Origin: CAVUMR01 sp963742715
GTDB taxonomy: Bacteria > Actinomycetota > Actinomycetes > Mycobacteriales > Micromonosporaceae
Assembly (NCBI GenBank): GCA_963742715.1
Contig: CAVUMR010000003.1
Coordinates: forward strand, 1,455,353 to 1,519,352
Direction: 5' to 3'
DNA length: 64,000 bases
The number at the start of each line of letters is the position of its first letter. Position 1 is the stretch's first letter. This document shows positions 27,721 through 37,155 of the stretch, piece by piece. The position numbers and the translations under genes were made by a program. The notes under the pieces are model-generated. The model made no database searches. It saw only the letters and a program-made list of their open reading frames with translations, and was not told the DNA's origin.

Positions 27721-30700
27721 ATGTTGGTGAGCGACCGGTCGATGAAGTCGGAGCGGCCGGACCTGCGGCTGCTGGGCCCGGTGGAGGTCCTCTCCGGCGG
27801 TACCCGCGTCGACCTCGGGCCGCCGCAGCAGCGGCACCTGCTGGCCGCGCTGCTCGTCGACACCGGCCGGGTGGTCGCCGTGGACACCCTGATCGACCGG
27901 TTGTGGGACACGCCGCCGGCCGAGGCCCGGCGCAACGTGTACGGCCTGGTCACGCGGCTGCGGCGGGCACTGGCGCCGGTCGCGGCCGGCGACGGCGCGG
28001 TACAGGTGGTCCGCCGCAGCGGCGGGTACGTGTGCGACGCCGAGCCGGACCAGGTGGACCTCCTGCGGTTCGGGCGCCTGGTCGACGCGGCCCGCCAGCC
28101 GGACCACGCGGTCGCCGACCGCATCGCGCTGCTAAACGAGGCGCGCGGACTGTGGGCTGGCGTACCGCTGTCCGGGCTGTCCGGTTCGTGGGTCGCGCGG
28201 ACCCGCCAGAGCTACCAGCGCCGGTACGTCGAGGCGACGGTGACCTGGGCGTACGCCAAGCTCGCGGCTGGCGAGCCGGACGAGGTGACCGGCCCGGTGC
28301 GGGAGCTGGCCGGCGAGTACCCGTTCGTCGAGTCGCTGCACGAGGTGCTGATGCGGGCGCTGCGGGCGGCCGGACGCCCGGCCGAGGCACTGGAGGTGTT
28401 CGCGGCACTGCAGCGGGAACTGGCCGAGCAGCTCGGCACCGATCCGGGACCGGACATCCAGGCCGTACACCAGCGGATCCTGCGCGGCGAGCCCGACGCT
28501 CCGAGCGGCGGCGGGACCGCCCGAGCGGTGACCGCGGCCGGGCCCGCTCCCACCGCGTGGACGCCGGTCGTGCCGGCCCAACTGCCCGCCGACGTGGCCA
28601 CCTTCACCGGGCGCTCCACCGCACTCGCCCAGCTCGACGCCGTACTGGGCCGCTCCCGCGCCGACGCCAGCCCGCCGCCGGTGGCCGCGGTGACCGGCAC
28701 CGCGGGAGTCGGCAAGACCACCCTGGTGACCCACTGGGCACATCGGGTCTCCGACCAGTTCCCGGACGGTCAGCTCTACGTGGACCTGCGCAGCTACCCG
28801 CGTACCGAGGGGTCGACCCTGTCCGCGTCCGACGCCCTGGCAATCCTGCTCCGCGGGATGGGCGTCCCCGCCGATCAGGTACCGCGGGACGAGCAGGCGC
28901 GGGCCGGGCTGTACCGCTCGACGCTGGCCGGACGGCGCGTGCTGGTGATCCTCGACGACGCGTACGCCGTCGACCAGGTAGCCCCGCTGCTGCCCGGATC
29001 CCCCGGCTGCCTGGTTGTCGTCACCAGCCGGCATGACATGCCCGGACTGATCGCGGTACAGGACGTCGAGCCGGTGCTGCTCGACGTACTCCCGGCGCAG
29101 GATGCCGAGCTGCTGCTGCGGCGGATCGTCGGTGCGGCACCGGTGGCCGCCGAACCGGAGGCCGCTGCCGAGCTGGCCGCGCTGTGCGGGTACCTGCCAC
29201 TGGCGCTGCGGATCGCCGCCGCCCACGTCGCCCGGCCGCCCCGGTGGCAGCTCGCCGACTACGTACGCCACCTGCGGCGGGACCGGTTCGGCGCGCTCGC
29301 CACCGGTACCGACCGGCACACCGCCGTGGACTCGGCGCTGCACCTGTCCTGTACGGCCATCGAGCCCGAACCGCGGCGGCTGTTCCGGCTCATGGGCATC
29401 GCGCCCGGCTACGACATCACGCCGCTGGCGGCCGCGGCGCTCACCGGCCAGGACTTCGACCAGGCGAGCCGGCTGCTGGACCGGCTGGCCGGTGCCCACC
29501 TGGTCGAACAACGGGTGCGCGGCCGGTACGGCTTCCACGAGCTGCTCCGCGGGTACGCCGCCGGCCAGTGCCGGGACCAGGACGATCCGGCCGAGTGCGC
29601 GTTAGCGGTACGCCGGCTCGTCGGCTTCTACGAGCGGACCGCGAGCGCGGCCGCGGACCTCGCCGCGCCGCGCGCGATGCGGCTGCCGCCCCCGGCGGCG
29701 GACCTCGGTGGTACGCCGCTGATCTTCGACCAGCCGGCCGAGGCGTCTGCCTGGCTGGATGCCGAGCGGGGCAACCTCGAAGCGATCGGCCGGTACGCCG
29801 CGGCACATGGACCGTACGAGGTGGCGTGGCAGCTTGCCGACGCGCTGCGCCAGTACTTCTGGCTCAGCCGGTCGACCCGCGAGTGGCTGGCCATCACCGA
29901 GGCGGGCCTGCGGGCGGCCGTCGCCGCGGGCGACCGCACCGCCGAAGCGGTGACCCGTGGCCACCTGGGCGTGGTGCACTGGACGACAGGAGACTTCGCC
30001 GCCGCGCTGGAGGAGTTCGAGCGGGCCCTCCACCTCGACCAGCAGCTCGGGCTCACCGACCGGGCAGCCGGAATGCTCGGCAACATCGGCTCGATCCACC
30101 GGGAGACCGGCAACCTCGACCAGTGCCTGGACTACACCGAGCGGGCCTGCGAGGTGTTCCGGAAGAGCGGCAACCGGCTCGGCGAGGCGAACGCCCGGAT
30201 CACGCTCGCCGGGATGTACGAGGACCACGGCCAGTTGGACCGGGTCGCCGAGGAAGCCGCCTGGGCGCTGCGCATCTACCGTCAGGAAAACAACCAGGAC
30301 GGAATGGGCAGTGCCCTGCTGTACCTCGGCAGCGCGGCGCTGAAACGGGGCGAATGGTCCGCGGCGGTCGGACTGGCCGAGCAGGCGGCGGACACGTTCG
30401 AGCAGCTTGGCGCCCCGCTGGGACACGCGTGGGCACTCCAGCTCATGGGCGAGGCCGCGCTCGGCCTCGGCGACCTCGACCACGCCCGCCGCGCCGCGGA
30501 CGGGGCAGTGCAGCTGGCCCGGCAGGCCGGCAACGACCTCGGCCGAGCCGAAGCGCTGGTGGCGCGCGCCGCCGTCGACCAGGCGGACGGACAACCCGAA
30601 CAGGCGTACCGGCGGTACACCGAGGCGCGGTCACTGGCCCGGGCCGGCGGCACGCCCCTGCCCGAGGTGAACGCGCTGCTCGGCCGGGCCCGGCTACCCG

Positions 30701-30960
30701 CTCATTCGGCCGGTGCCGCCGCGTCCGACTGGCGACCCGCCGACGACGCGGCCACGGCGCTGGACGCCGCCCGCCGGGCCGGGTACCGCCTGCACGAAGG
30801 TGAGGCGTTGATATCGCTGGCCCGGATCCGGTTGGACGCCGGTGACCTGGACGACGCCGCCGCCCACGCCGGCCAGGCTCTGGAGGTCCTCGCCGGGACC
30901 GGCGCCGAACCGCTGATCGCGGCCGCCAGCACGATCGTGGCCCGCGCCGTACCGGCCTGA
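27721..30960 (+). CDS. AfsR/SARP-family transcriptional regulator with NB-ARC and TPR domains
   Basis: About 1079 residues. An OmpR-type winged helix (LRLLGPVEVLSGG, residues about 14-105) is followed by a bacterial transcriptional activator domain (about 105-255). An NB-ARC/STAND ATPase carries the P-loop GTAGVGKTT near 325-333, and the C-terminal third consists of TPR repeats. This is the AfsR architecture, which typically activates secondary metabolism or differentiation genes in response to a signal. ATG 27721, GTG 27727 and ATG 27742 are all possible starts. No biosynthetic gene cluster lies next to it; the divergent neighbour is the small secreted protein. Confidence 0.9.
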   Translation: MLVSDRSMKSERPDLRLLGPVEVLSGGTRVDLGPPQQRHLLAALLVDTGRVVAVDTLIDRLWDTPPAEARRNVYGLVTRLRRALAPVAAGDGAVQVVRRSGGYVCDAEPDQVDLLRFGRLVDAARQPDHAVADRIALLNEARGLWAGVPLSGLSGSWVARTRQSYQRRYVEATVTWAYAKLAAGEPDEVTGPVRELAGEYPFVESLHEVLMRALRAAGRPAEALEVFAALQRELAEQLGTDPGPDIQAVHQRILRGEPDAPSGGGTARAVTAAGPAPTAWTPVVPAQLPADVATFTGRSTALAQLDAVLGRSRADASPPPVAAVTGTAGVGKTTLVTHWAHRVSDQFPDGQLYVDLRSYPRTEGSTLSASDALAILLRGMGVPADQVPRDEQARAGLYRSTLAGRRVLVILDDAYAVDQVAPLLPGSPGCLVVVTSRHDMPGLIAVQDVEPVLLDVLPAQDAELLLRRIVGAAPVAAEPEAAAELAALCGYLPLALRIAAAHVARPPRWQLADYVRHLRRDRFGALATGTDRHTAVDSALHLSCTAIEPEPRRLFRLMGIAPGYDITPLAAAALTGQDFDQASRLLDRLAGAHLVEQRVRGRYGFHELLRGYAAGQCRDQDDPAECALAVRRLVGFYERTASAAADLAAPRAMRLPPPAADLGGTPLIFDQPAEASAWLDAERGNLEAIGRYAAAHGPYEVAWQLADALRQYFWLSRSTREWLAITEAGLRAAVAAGDRTAEAVTRGHLGVVHWTTGDFAAALEEFERALHLDQQLGLTDRAAGMLGNIGSIHRETGNLDQCLDYTERACEVFRKSGNRLGEANARITLAGMYEDHGQLDRVAEEAAWALRIYRQENNQDGMGSALLYLGSAALKRGEWSAAVGLAEQAADTFEQLGAPLGHAWALQLMGEAALGLGDLDHARRAADGAVQLARQAGNDLGRAEALVARAAVDQADGQPEQAYRRYTEARSLARAGGTPLPEVNALLGRARLPAHSAGAAASDWRPADDAATALDAARRAGYRLHEGEALISLARIRLDAGDLDDAAAHAGQALEVLAGTGAEPLIAAASTIVARAVPA

Positions 30961-30973
30961 CCGCCGGCGCGCG

Positions 30974-31897
30974 TCAGGCGTCCCCGAGCAGCCGGTCGAG
31001 GTCCACATCGGTCGGCAGGGCGGCCTGCGCGCCCAGCCGGGTGGTGGCGAGCGCCCCGGCGGCGCAGCCCCGGCGTACCGCATCGGACAGCTCGCGGCCG
31101 GCGGCGAGGGCCGCGGCGAGCGCCCCGCAGAACGCGTCCCCGGCACCGGTGGGGTCCACGACCTCGACCGGAATCGCCGGCTGCGCGGCAACCCCGGTGG
31201 CCGTCGCGACCAGCGCACCCCGGCCGCCGAGCGTCACGACGGCGGCCACCGGGCCGTACCCGAGCAGGCCGGCGGCGAGCCGCGGCCAGTCCGCGACCGC
31301 GCCGTACCCGGCCAGCGCGAGCGCCTCGGTCTCGTTGACCACCAGCACGTCGACCAGGGCCAGCAGCTCGGTGACCGTGGGGTCATCCGCCGCCGGCGGG
31401 GGTGCCGCGTTCAACACCACCCGGGCGCCGGCCGTACGGGCGACCCGCGCCGCCAGGAGACACGCTTCCGGCGGGATCTCCAACTGCAACACCACCACGT
31501 CACCCGCGGACAGCTCCGCCGCGAGCGGGTCGAGAGTCGCGCCGTCGAGCATCCGGTTGGCGCCCGGCGACACCACGATCGTGTTCTCGCCTTCGGAGGC
31601 CACCACGATCATCGCCAGGCCGGTGGTCGCGCCGGCGATCGTCGCCACCCGGTCGGTGCGGATGCCCTCCGCGGCCAGGTTCTCCCGTACCCGGTCGCCG
31701 AACGTGTCCGCGCCCACCGCCGCGTACAGCACCGTGTCGGCGCCGAGCCGGCGGGCGGCAACCGCCTGGTTCGCGCCCTTGCCGCCGGGCTGTACCACCG
31801 CGTCCGCGCCGAGCACCGTCTCCCCGGCCGTGGGCAGCCGGTCGACTTCCGCGATCAGATCGATGTTCGCGCTGCCCACCACCACGACACGGCTCAC
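30974..31897 (-). CDS. rbsK: Ribokinase (PfkB family)
   Basis: A 307-residue sugar kinase that phosphorylates ribose at O5. The N-terminal PfkB signature GGKGANQAVAARRLGAD and the C-terminal VDPTGAGDAFCGAL with the catalytic Asp are both present. NxxE appears as VNETEALAL. Another PfkB sugar specificity cannot be excluded, but the match is closest to ribokinase. GTG at 31897 lies 17 bases after purB on the same strand, so it may feed ribose phosphate to PRPP synthesis alongside purine genes. Confidence 0.88.
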   Translation of the reverse strand: MSRVVVVGSANIDLIAEVDRLPTAGETVLGADAVVQPGGKGANQAVAARRLGADTVLYAAVGADTFGDRVRENLAAEGIRTDRVATIAGATTGLAMIVVASEGENTIVVSPGANRMLDGATLDPLAAELSAGDVVVLQLEIPPEACLLAARVARTAGARVVLNAAPPPAADDPTVTELLALVDVLVVNETEALALAGYGAVADWPRLAAGLLGYGPVAAVVTLGGRGALVATATGVAAQPAIPVEVVDPTGAGDAFCGALAAALAAGRELSDAVRRGCAAGALATTRLGAQAALPTDVDLDRLLGDA

Positions 31898-31914
31898 GGG
31901 GCCCCGCCGACGCG

Positions 31915-33342
31915 TCACAGGATCGGTGGCGGCGTGTAGCGCGCGGCTTCGGGACGCGCCGCGGTGACGGCGTGCACGCGACGTACAACCTCGGCAACCT
32001 GATCCCCGGCGGCGCCGGTGAAGGCGACGGGGTCGGCGACCAGGCGGTCGATCTCCGCCTTTGACAGGCGCAGCCGGGAGTCCGCGGCCAACCGGTCGAG
32101 CAGGTCGTTGTCGGTACCGCCCTTCTCCCGCATGCCCAGCGCGACCGCCCGGGCGTGCTCGGCGATCACCTCGTGCGCCTGCTCCCGCCCGACACCGCGT
32201 CCGACCGCCGCGAGCAGCACCTTCGTGGTGGCGAGGAAGGGGAGGTACCGGTCGAGCTCGCGCTGCACCACGGCCGGGTACGCGCCCAGCTCGGTCAGTA
32301 CGGTCAGCAGGGTCTGGAACACCCCGTCGGCGGCGAAGAACGCGTCCGGCAGCGCCACCCGGCGTACCACCGAGCAGGACACGTCCCCCTCGTTCCACTG
32401 GTCGCCGGCCAGCTCGCCCACCATGGACAGGTACCCGCGCAGCACCACGGCGAGGCCGTTGACGCGCTCGCACGAGCGGGTGTTCATCTTGTGCGGCATC
32501 GCGCTGGAGCCGACCTGACCGGGCTGGAACCCCTCGGTCACCAGCTCCTGGCCGGCCATCAACCGGATCGTCAGGGCAAGGCTCGACGGCGCGGCCGCGG
32601 CCTGGACCAGCGCGGACACCACGTCGAAGTCGAGCGAGCGCGGGTACACCTGACCCACGCTGGTGAGCACCTGCTCGAAGCCGAGGTGGTCGGCGACTCT
32701 CTGCTCGAGGGCTGCGATGTTCACCGGCGAGCCGAGCAGATCGAGCTGGTCGGCCGCGGTACCGACCGGACCCTTGATGCCCCGCAGCGGGTACCGGGCC
32801 AGCAACTCGGAGATTCGTTCGTACGCCACCAGCAGTTCCTCGGTAGCGCCGGCGAAGCGCTTGCCGAGCGTGGTCGCCTGCGCGGGTACGTTGTGCGACC
32901 GCCCGACGATCACCAGGCTCGCGTACTCCGTGGCCCGTTCGGCGAGCCGGGCCAGCGCGGTCACCATCCGGTCCCGTACCAGCGCGAGTGAGGCCCGGAT
33001 CTGCAGCTGCTCCACGTTCTCGGTGAGATCGCGGCTGGTCATGCCCTTGTGGATGTGCTGGTGGCCGGCGAGTGCGCAGAACTCCTCGATCCGCGCCTTC
33101 ACGTCATGCCGGGTGACGCGCTCCCGAGCCGCGATGGAGTCGAGATCGACCTGGTCGACGACCCGCTCGTACGCCTCGATGACCCCGTCCGGTACGTCGA
33201 CGCCGAGGTCCCGTTGGGCCCGCAGTACCGCGATCCACAGCCGGCGCTCCAGCCGTACCTTCTCCTCGGCCGACCAGATCGCGACCAGTTCGGGCGAGGC
33301 GTAGCGGGCGGCGAGAACGTTCGGTACCAGCGGTTTCGTCAC
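31915..33342 (-). CDS. purB: Adenylosuccinate lyase
   Basis: A 475-residue fumarase-superfamily enzyme that cleaves SAICAR and adenylosuccinate in purine synthesis. The superfamily signature GSSAMPHKMN is present, as are the catalytic HKGMTSRDLTEN segment and GRSHNVPAQATTLGKR. It starts at GTG 33342, since no upstream ATG is in frame. It is followed closely by ribokinase. The bases upstream hold a 16-bp tandem repeat and the terminator of the next operon. Confidence 0.95.
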   Translation of the reverse strand: MTKPLVPNVLAARYASPELVAIWSAEEKVRLERRLWIAVLRAQRDLGVDVPDGVIEAYERVVDQVDLDSIAARERVTRHDVKARIEEFCALAGHQHIHKGMTSRDLTENVEQLQIRASLALVRDRMVTALARLAERATEYASLVIVGRSHNVPAQATTLGKRFAGATEELLVAYERISELLARYPLRGIKGPVGTAADQLDLLGSPVNIAALEQRVADHLGFEQVLTSVGQVYPRSLDFDVVSALVQAAAAPSSLALTIRLMAGQELVTEGFQPGQVGSSAMPHKMNTRSCERVNGLAVVLRGYLSMVGELAGDQWNEGDVSCSVVRRVALPDAFFAADGVFQTLLTVLTELGAYPAVVQRELDRYLPFLATTKVLLAAVGRGVGREQAHEVIAEHARAVALGMREKGGTDNDLLDRLAADSRLRLSKAEIDRLVADPVAFTGAAGDQVAEVVRRVHAVTAARPEAARYTPPPIL

Positions 33343-33466
33343 GCCGCCATTGTCGCCGCTGGCGGGGATCGGCGGCACCGCGGGGCTGAGTCTTCCGACC
33401 CCGCGGCGGTCGCGCGCGCCGCGGATGTTGGACGCGCCGCGTCGGTTCGGACGGGCCGCGGGGTTG

Positions 33467-33546
33467 GACGCTGTGGCGGTTGGACGCTGTGGCGGTTGGA
33501 AGCTGTGGCGGTTGGAAGCTGTGGCGGTTGGACGCTGTGGCGGTTG
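33467..33546. repeat. Five tandem copies of a 16-bp unit
   Basis: GACGCTGTGGCGGTTG or GAAGCTGTGGCGGTTG is repeated five times without a break (33467, 33483, 33499, 33515, 33531). Copies differ only at the third base. The period is not a multiple of three and no gene covers it. It lies between the purB start and the terminator of the sigma factor operon. Confidence 0.95.
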
Positions 33547-33548
33547 GA

Positions 33549-33584
33549 CGCGCCGCGGGGCCGTGGCTCCGGCCCCGCGGCGCG
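33549..33584 (-). terminator. Perfect 15-bp hairpin ending the sigma factor operon
   Basis: CGCGCCGCGGGGCCG (33549-33563) is perfectly complementary to 33570-33584 around a six-base loop. It lies nine bases 3' of the stop of the membrane-anchored protein gene. Confidence 0.75.
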
Positions 33585-33592
33585 CCTGTCTT

Positions 33593-34546
33593 CTACTTCG
33601 CCGGCGGCGGCAGTCCCGGCGCCCCGGCACTCGCGCCGGCACCGGGCGGTTGCGGCAGCCCGGAACCAGGCTGCTGGGCGACCGGCTGGCCCGGGTAGCC
33701 CTCCGGGTACAGGGTCAGGCCCGGCTGCATCGCTACCTGTGCGAGCTGCGCCGGCGGGAGGACGGGCTTCGTCCGCTGCGCCACCGGTGCCGGCGGGTTG
33801 TGGCCGCCCGGCCGGCTCGCCTCGCCGTAGTTGGACTCGCTCAGGCCGATGCCGGTGCCGTCCGGCCGGATGACGTACACGCTGTACCGGATGACGCCGT
33901 GGGCCTCGTGGTACACCTGCGACACGACCGTCGCACCGGCAACCGTGTCGACCGTGCAACTGGCCGGCTTGGGCGGCAGGCCACCGGCGGAGTAGTCGCC
34001 GGGCGGCGGCCAGGCGCAGTCCCTGGCGTGGTCCTGCCCGAGCGCCGCGGGGTAGAAGTCGAGGAACAGGGTGCTGGTACCGGCCGTGTCCCGGATGTCA
34101 CCGATCGCCTTGTACCCACCCTGGCTGGCGTAGACGGCGAGCGCCGGGCGCTGGCCGGACAGGCCGCCGGGGATCTTGACGAACACGGATCCGGCCGGTG
34201 TACGCCGGTGCAGCGCCGGCAGCAGTACCGAGGTCAGCCGCGCGGTCGCGTGCGCCGGCGGCTCGGTCGGGTCGAGAACGCCACCGGGAGTTTCCGGCAC
34301 GCCGCTGGTGGGCGACGCGCTCGGCTGGGCGCCGGCCCGCACGCTCGTACCGGTGCCGCCAATGGCTTGTGGCAGCGTGCCGATGCCGATGGCGAGGACC
34401 GCAACCCCCGCGACGGTACCGGCCGCAGCAGCCCACCGGCGGCGCCGCTGGCCGCGTACCTCGCCGGCGATCAGATTGTCGATGTCGATGCTGGTGGGTG
34501 GCGGATCGGTGACCGCGTCCCGCAGCAGTTCGGGCAGGCGCTCCAT
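33593..34546 (-). CDS. Membrane-anchored protein, probable partner of the SigE-family sigma factor
   Basis: 317 residues. A cytoplasmic N-terminal region of about 35 residues contains PPPTSIDIDNLIAGEVRGQR. One transmembrane helix (about 38-60) follows, then a Ser/Pro/Thr linker and an extracytoplasmic domain with two cysteines and a Pro/Gly/Gln-rich end. The layout, and its position 14 bases downstream of the sigma gene, match the membrane-bound partners of SigE-family sigma factors in Micromonospora-type genomes. No zinc anti-sigma motif (HxxxCxxC) is visible, so regulation of the sigma factor is inferred from context only. AAGGAG precedes the ATG. Confidence 0.75.
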   Translation of the reverse strand: MERLPELLRDAVTDPPPTSIDIDNLIAGEVRGQRRRRWAAAAGTVAGVAVLAIGIGTLPQAIGGTGTSVRAGAQPSASPTSGVPETPGGVLDPTEPPAHATARLTSVLLPALHRRTPAGSVFVKIPGGLSGQRPALAVYASQGGYKAIGDIRDTAGTSTLFLDFYPAALGQDHARDCAWPPPGDYSAGGLPPKPASCTVDTVAGATVVSQVYHEAHGVIRYSVYVIRPDGTGIGLSESNYGEASRPGGHNPPAPVAQRTKPVLPPAQLAQVAMQPGLTLYPEGYPGQPVAQQPGSGLPQPPGAGASAGAPGLPPPAK

Positions 34547-34560
34547 GGCGAGTCTCCTTG

Positions 34561-35088
34561 TCAGCTCTCGGCTGCCGCGCCGGTGGACGCTGCGACCAGA
34601 CGGGTCCGCAGCGTCTCCAGGGCACGGGCGGCCTGGCTCTTGACGGTGCCGGTGCTGACGCCGAGCGCGCTGGCGGTCTCTTCGACCGAGAGGTCGCAGT
34701 AGTACCGCAGCACAACCACCGCGCGACGGCGCGGCGGCAGTTCGGCGAGGAGCGCGAGGAGAGCGATCCGGTCGGTGACCGCTCCGAGGTCATCGGACCG
34801 GCCGGCCGCTGTGGCCGCCCGGTCCGGCAGGACGTTGGTGGTGTGCTCGCGACGCCACGGCCGCCGCCGCTCGTCCAGCCACGCGCGGAGCAGCATCCGG
34901 CGGGCGTACGCGTCGAGATCGGCGATCTCCTGCGCCTTGCGCCAACGCCGGTACAACTTGCCCAGCACGATCGAGACGAGATCGTCGGCGGTGTGCCAGT
35001 CGCCGCACAGCAGGTACGCCGTGCGCCGGAATCTGTCCATCCGGCTCAGGACGTACTCGCGGTACGACGCGGTGTCGATGGGGAGCAC
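34561..35088 (-). CDS. SigE-family ECF RNA polymerase sigma factor
   Basis: A 175-residue sigma-70 family factor. Region 2 includes YREYVLSRMDRFRRTAYLLC and DWHTADDLVSIVLGKLYRRW. Region 4 includes LPPRRRAVVVLRYYCDLSVE and the helix-turn-helix VSTGTVKSQAARALETLR. The SigE family is expanded in actinomycetes, and its regulons are mostly unknown. GTG at 35088 has an almost perfect AGGAGGTGA five bases upstream. It heads a two-gene operon with the membrane protein. Confidence 0.92.
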   Translation of the reverse strand: MLPIDTASYREYVLSRMDRFRRTAYLLCGDWHTADDLVSIVLGKLYRRWRKAQEIADLDAYARRMLLRAWLDERRRPWRREHTTNVLPDRAATAAGRSDDLGAVTDRIALLALLAELPPRRRAVVVLRYYCDLSVEETASALGVSTGTVKSQAARALETLRTRLVAASTGAAAES

Positions 35089-35147
35089 CCGGTCACCTCC
35101 TCGGCTTCACCCCTCAAACGGAACGAGGAGGCGACCAGGTTGCCTGG

Positions 35148-36383
35148 CTAGTCCGATCCGCCGGTCGCAGCCGTGAGCGCGATGTCGGTACGGTACTGCG
35201 CGCCTTCCAGCTCGACGCCTTCTACCAGCGCGTATGCGGCGGCTCGCGCGGCCGGCAGGTCGGCCCCGGTGGCGGTACAGCAGAGCACCCGGCCGCCGGC
35301 CGACACGAGCGTGTCGTCGCGTCGGGCGGTACCGGCGTGCAGCACCCCGTCCACGTCCGCGCCGGTGATCGCGTCGCCGGTGCGCGGCGTACCCGGATAG
35401 CCGGCGGACGCGACAACGACGGTGACCGCCGCACCGGGCCGCCACCGCAGCGGCGGGTGATCGGCGAGCGTTCCGGTGGCCGCGGCGTGCAGCAGCCCCG
35501 CCAGTGGCGTGTCGAGCAGCGCGAGTACGACCTGCGTCTCCGGATCGCCGAACCGGGCGTTGAACTCGATCACCTTCGGGCCGGCGGCGGTGATCACCAG
35601 CCCGCAGTACAACAACCCGGCGAACGGGGTGCCGCGCCGCGCCAACTCGGTCAGGGTCGGCCGCACCACATCGGCCATCACGTCGTCCACCAGCCCGGAC
35701 GGCGCCCACGGCAGCGGTGCGTACGCGCCCATCCCACCGGTGTTCGGGCCGGTATCGCCGTCACCGATGCGCTTGAAGTCCTGTGCCGGTACCAGTGGTA
35801 CCGCGGTCCGCCCGTCGGTCACCACGAACAGCGACACCTCGGGGCCGGACAGGTACTCCTCGACCACCACCGAACCGCTCGCCGCCGCGTGCGCGAGGGC
35901 TTCGGCGCGATCGTCGGTGACCACCACGCCCTTGCCGGCCGCCAGGCCGTCCTTCTTCACCACGTACGGTGGGCCGAACTCGTCCAGCGCCTTGGCGGCC
36001 GCGTCCGGGGTGTGGCAGGTGTACGACCGGGCGGTCGGTACCCCGGCCGCGGCCATGACGTCCTTGGCGAACGCCTTCGAGCCTTCCAGTCGAGCCGCCT
36101 CGGCGGACGGGCCGAAGCAGGCGATGCCGGCCGCGCGTACCGCGTCGGCGACCCCGGCCACCAGCGGCACCTCCGGACCGATCACCACCAGCTCGGCGGC
36201 AACGTCCTGAGCCAGCCGGGTGACCGCGGCCGGATCGGCCACCTCCACCGGTCGGGTCTCGGCCTGTGCGGCGATGCCCGGATTACCGGGAGCGCAACAG
36301 AGCAGGTCGACGGACGAGTCGGCGGCGAGCGCGGCGACCAGCGCATGTTCCCGGCCGCCGCCCCCGATCACGAGTACGCGCAC
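35148..36383 (-). CDS. purD: Phosphoribosylamine-glycine ligase (GAR synthetase)
   Basis: A 411-residue ATP-grasp enzyme for the second step of purine synthesis. It begins MRVLVIGGGGREHALVAAL. The ATP-binding segments are visible, including VVKKDGLAAGKGVVV, along with the PurD signature RFGDPETQ in a stretch ending QVVLALL. The GTG start at 36383 fits the family N-terminus exactly. It is monocistronic as far as visible, with the sigma factor gene 59 bases downstream on the same strand. Confidence 0.96.
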   Translation of the reverse strand: MRVLVIGGGGREHALVAALAADSSVDLLCCAPGNPGIAAQAETRPVEVADPAAVTRLAQDVAAELVVIGPEVPLVAGVADAVRAAGIACFGPSAEAARLEGSKAFAKDVMAAAGVPTARSYTCHTPDAAAKALDEFGPPYVVKKDGLAAGKGVVVTDDRAEALAHAAASGSVVVEEYLSGPEVSLFVVTDGRTAVPLVPAQDFKRIGDGDTGPNTGGMGAYAPLPWAPSGLVDDVMADVVRPTLTELARRGTPFAGLLYCGLVITAAGPKVIEFNARFGDPETQVVLALLDTPLAGLLHAAATGTLADHPPLRWRPGAAVTVVVASAGYPGTPRTGDAITGADVDGVLHAGTARRDDTLVSAGGRVLCCTATGADLPAARAAAYALVEGVELEGAQYRTDIALTAATGGSD

Positions 36384-36426
36384 GTCCAGAGCCTACGAGA
36401 GCCGACCGGTGTACACCGGGTCGGCG

Positions 36427-37155
36427 CTAGAAGCGACTGCCGCCGCCCGCCACACATTCACCCCGCCGGAGGAGAACCTGCGGGACCCGGCTGTGCGACT
36501 CGATGTACCGGTAGGCGTCGGACCTGACGTAGCCGGCCAATCGCAGATGAGCCTGGTGGTCACCGTTCAGGGCCCGACCGAACACCGGCTCGTGGTGAGC
36601 AATTCTGTTCCGGAGCTTCCGTTGCCGGTCCAGCTCTCGGTGCAGTGCCGTCCGCGGGCCCGAGTAATGCGGAAAAGCGCGGTGGACAAACGGTTGCCAG
36701 AACTGCGTCTCGTACTGCCGGTGGGCGGTGTCGTGAAATGGCGCCGCGCGCCGCGGGGTGCGTCCGGCGCCGAGCAGGCCGGTCCAGAATCCGAGACTCA
36801 ACGCCGCGACCACGTCTCCCGCCACCACGGGACGGCGCTGACGCGCTGCGACCTTCGAAGCGTCCAGCCGCGCCAACCGCAACTGCTCGGCCATCGTCGG
36901 CGTGAGTCGGATGCCCGGAGCAGACCACCACTCAGCTCGCTCATAGCGGTGCCGGAGCTGCTGGTCGAGGGAGTTGCGTACGACTACCTCAAGCGCGTGG
37001 AGTTCGCCCCAGAATGCCGCCGACACCTCGATGTTCCAGGTGTACAACCGCAGTGCCTTGGCGCGATCCATTTCGCACGCGATGAGGTACGGACTCAAGC
37101 GCGGCGGAGACAGCAGCCTCGGAAGGGTAGGGATGGTGGCCGGATCACACGTCAC
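36427..37155 (-). CDS. Abi-like family protein (HEPN-like RNase candidate)
   Basis: A 242-residue protein resembling the Abi_2/Abi-like family of abortive-infection proteins. It has an N-terminal helical segment with RLYTWNIEVSAAFWGELHALEVVVRN-type sequence (here WNIEVSAAFWGELHA) and a C-terminal LDRQRKLRNRIAHHEP. Arg182 and His187 fit the HEPN R-x4-6-H catalytic motif, which would allow ribonuclease activity. No antitoxin or other defence gene is adjacent. Function in phage defence is family-level inference. Confidence 0.8.
   Translation of the reverse strand: MTCDPATIPTLPRLLSPPRLSPYLIACEMDRAKALRLYTWNIEVSAAFWGELHALEVVVRNSLDQQLRHRYERAEWWSAPGIRLTPTMAEQLRLARLDASKVAARQRRPVVAGDVVAALSLGFWTGLLGAGRTPRRAAPFHDTAHRQYETQFWQPFVHRAFPHYSGPRTALHRELDRQRKLRNRIAHHEPVFGRALNGDHQAHLRLAGYVRSDAYRYIESHSRVPQVLLRRGECVAGGGSRF

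Noticed and set aside
33467..33546. CRISPR array
   Set aside because: The repeats are contiguous with no unique spacers, and no cas genes are present. The same applies to the arrays at 44.0, 48.9, 57.1 and 61.4 kb.
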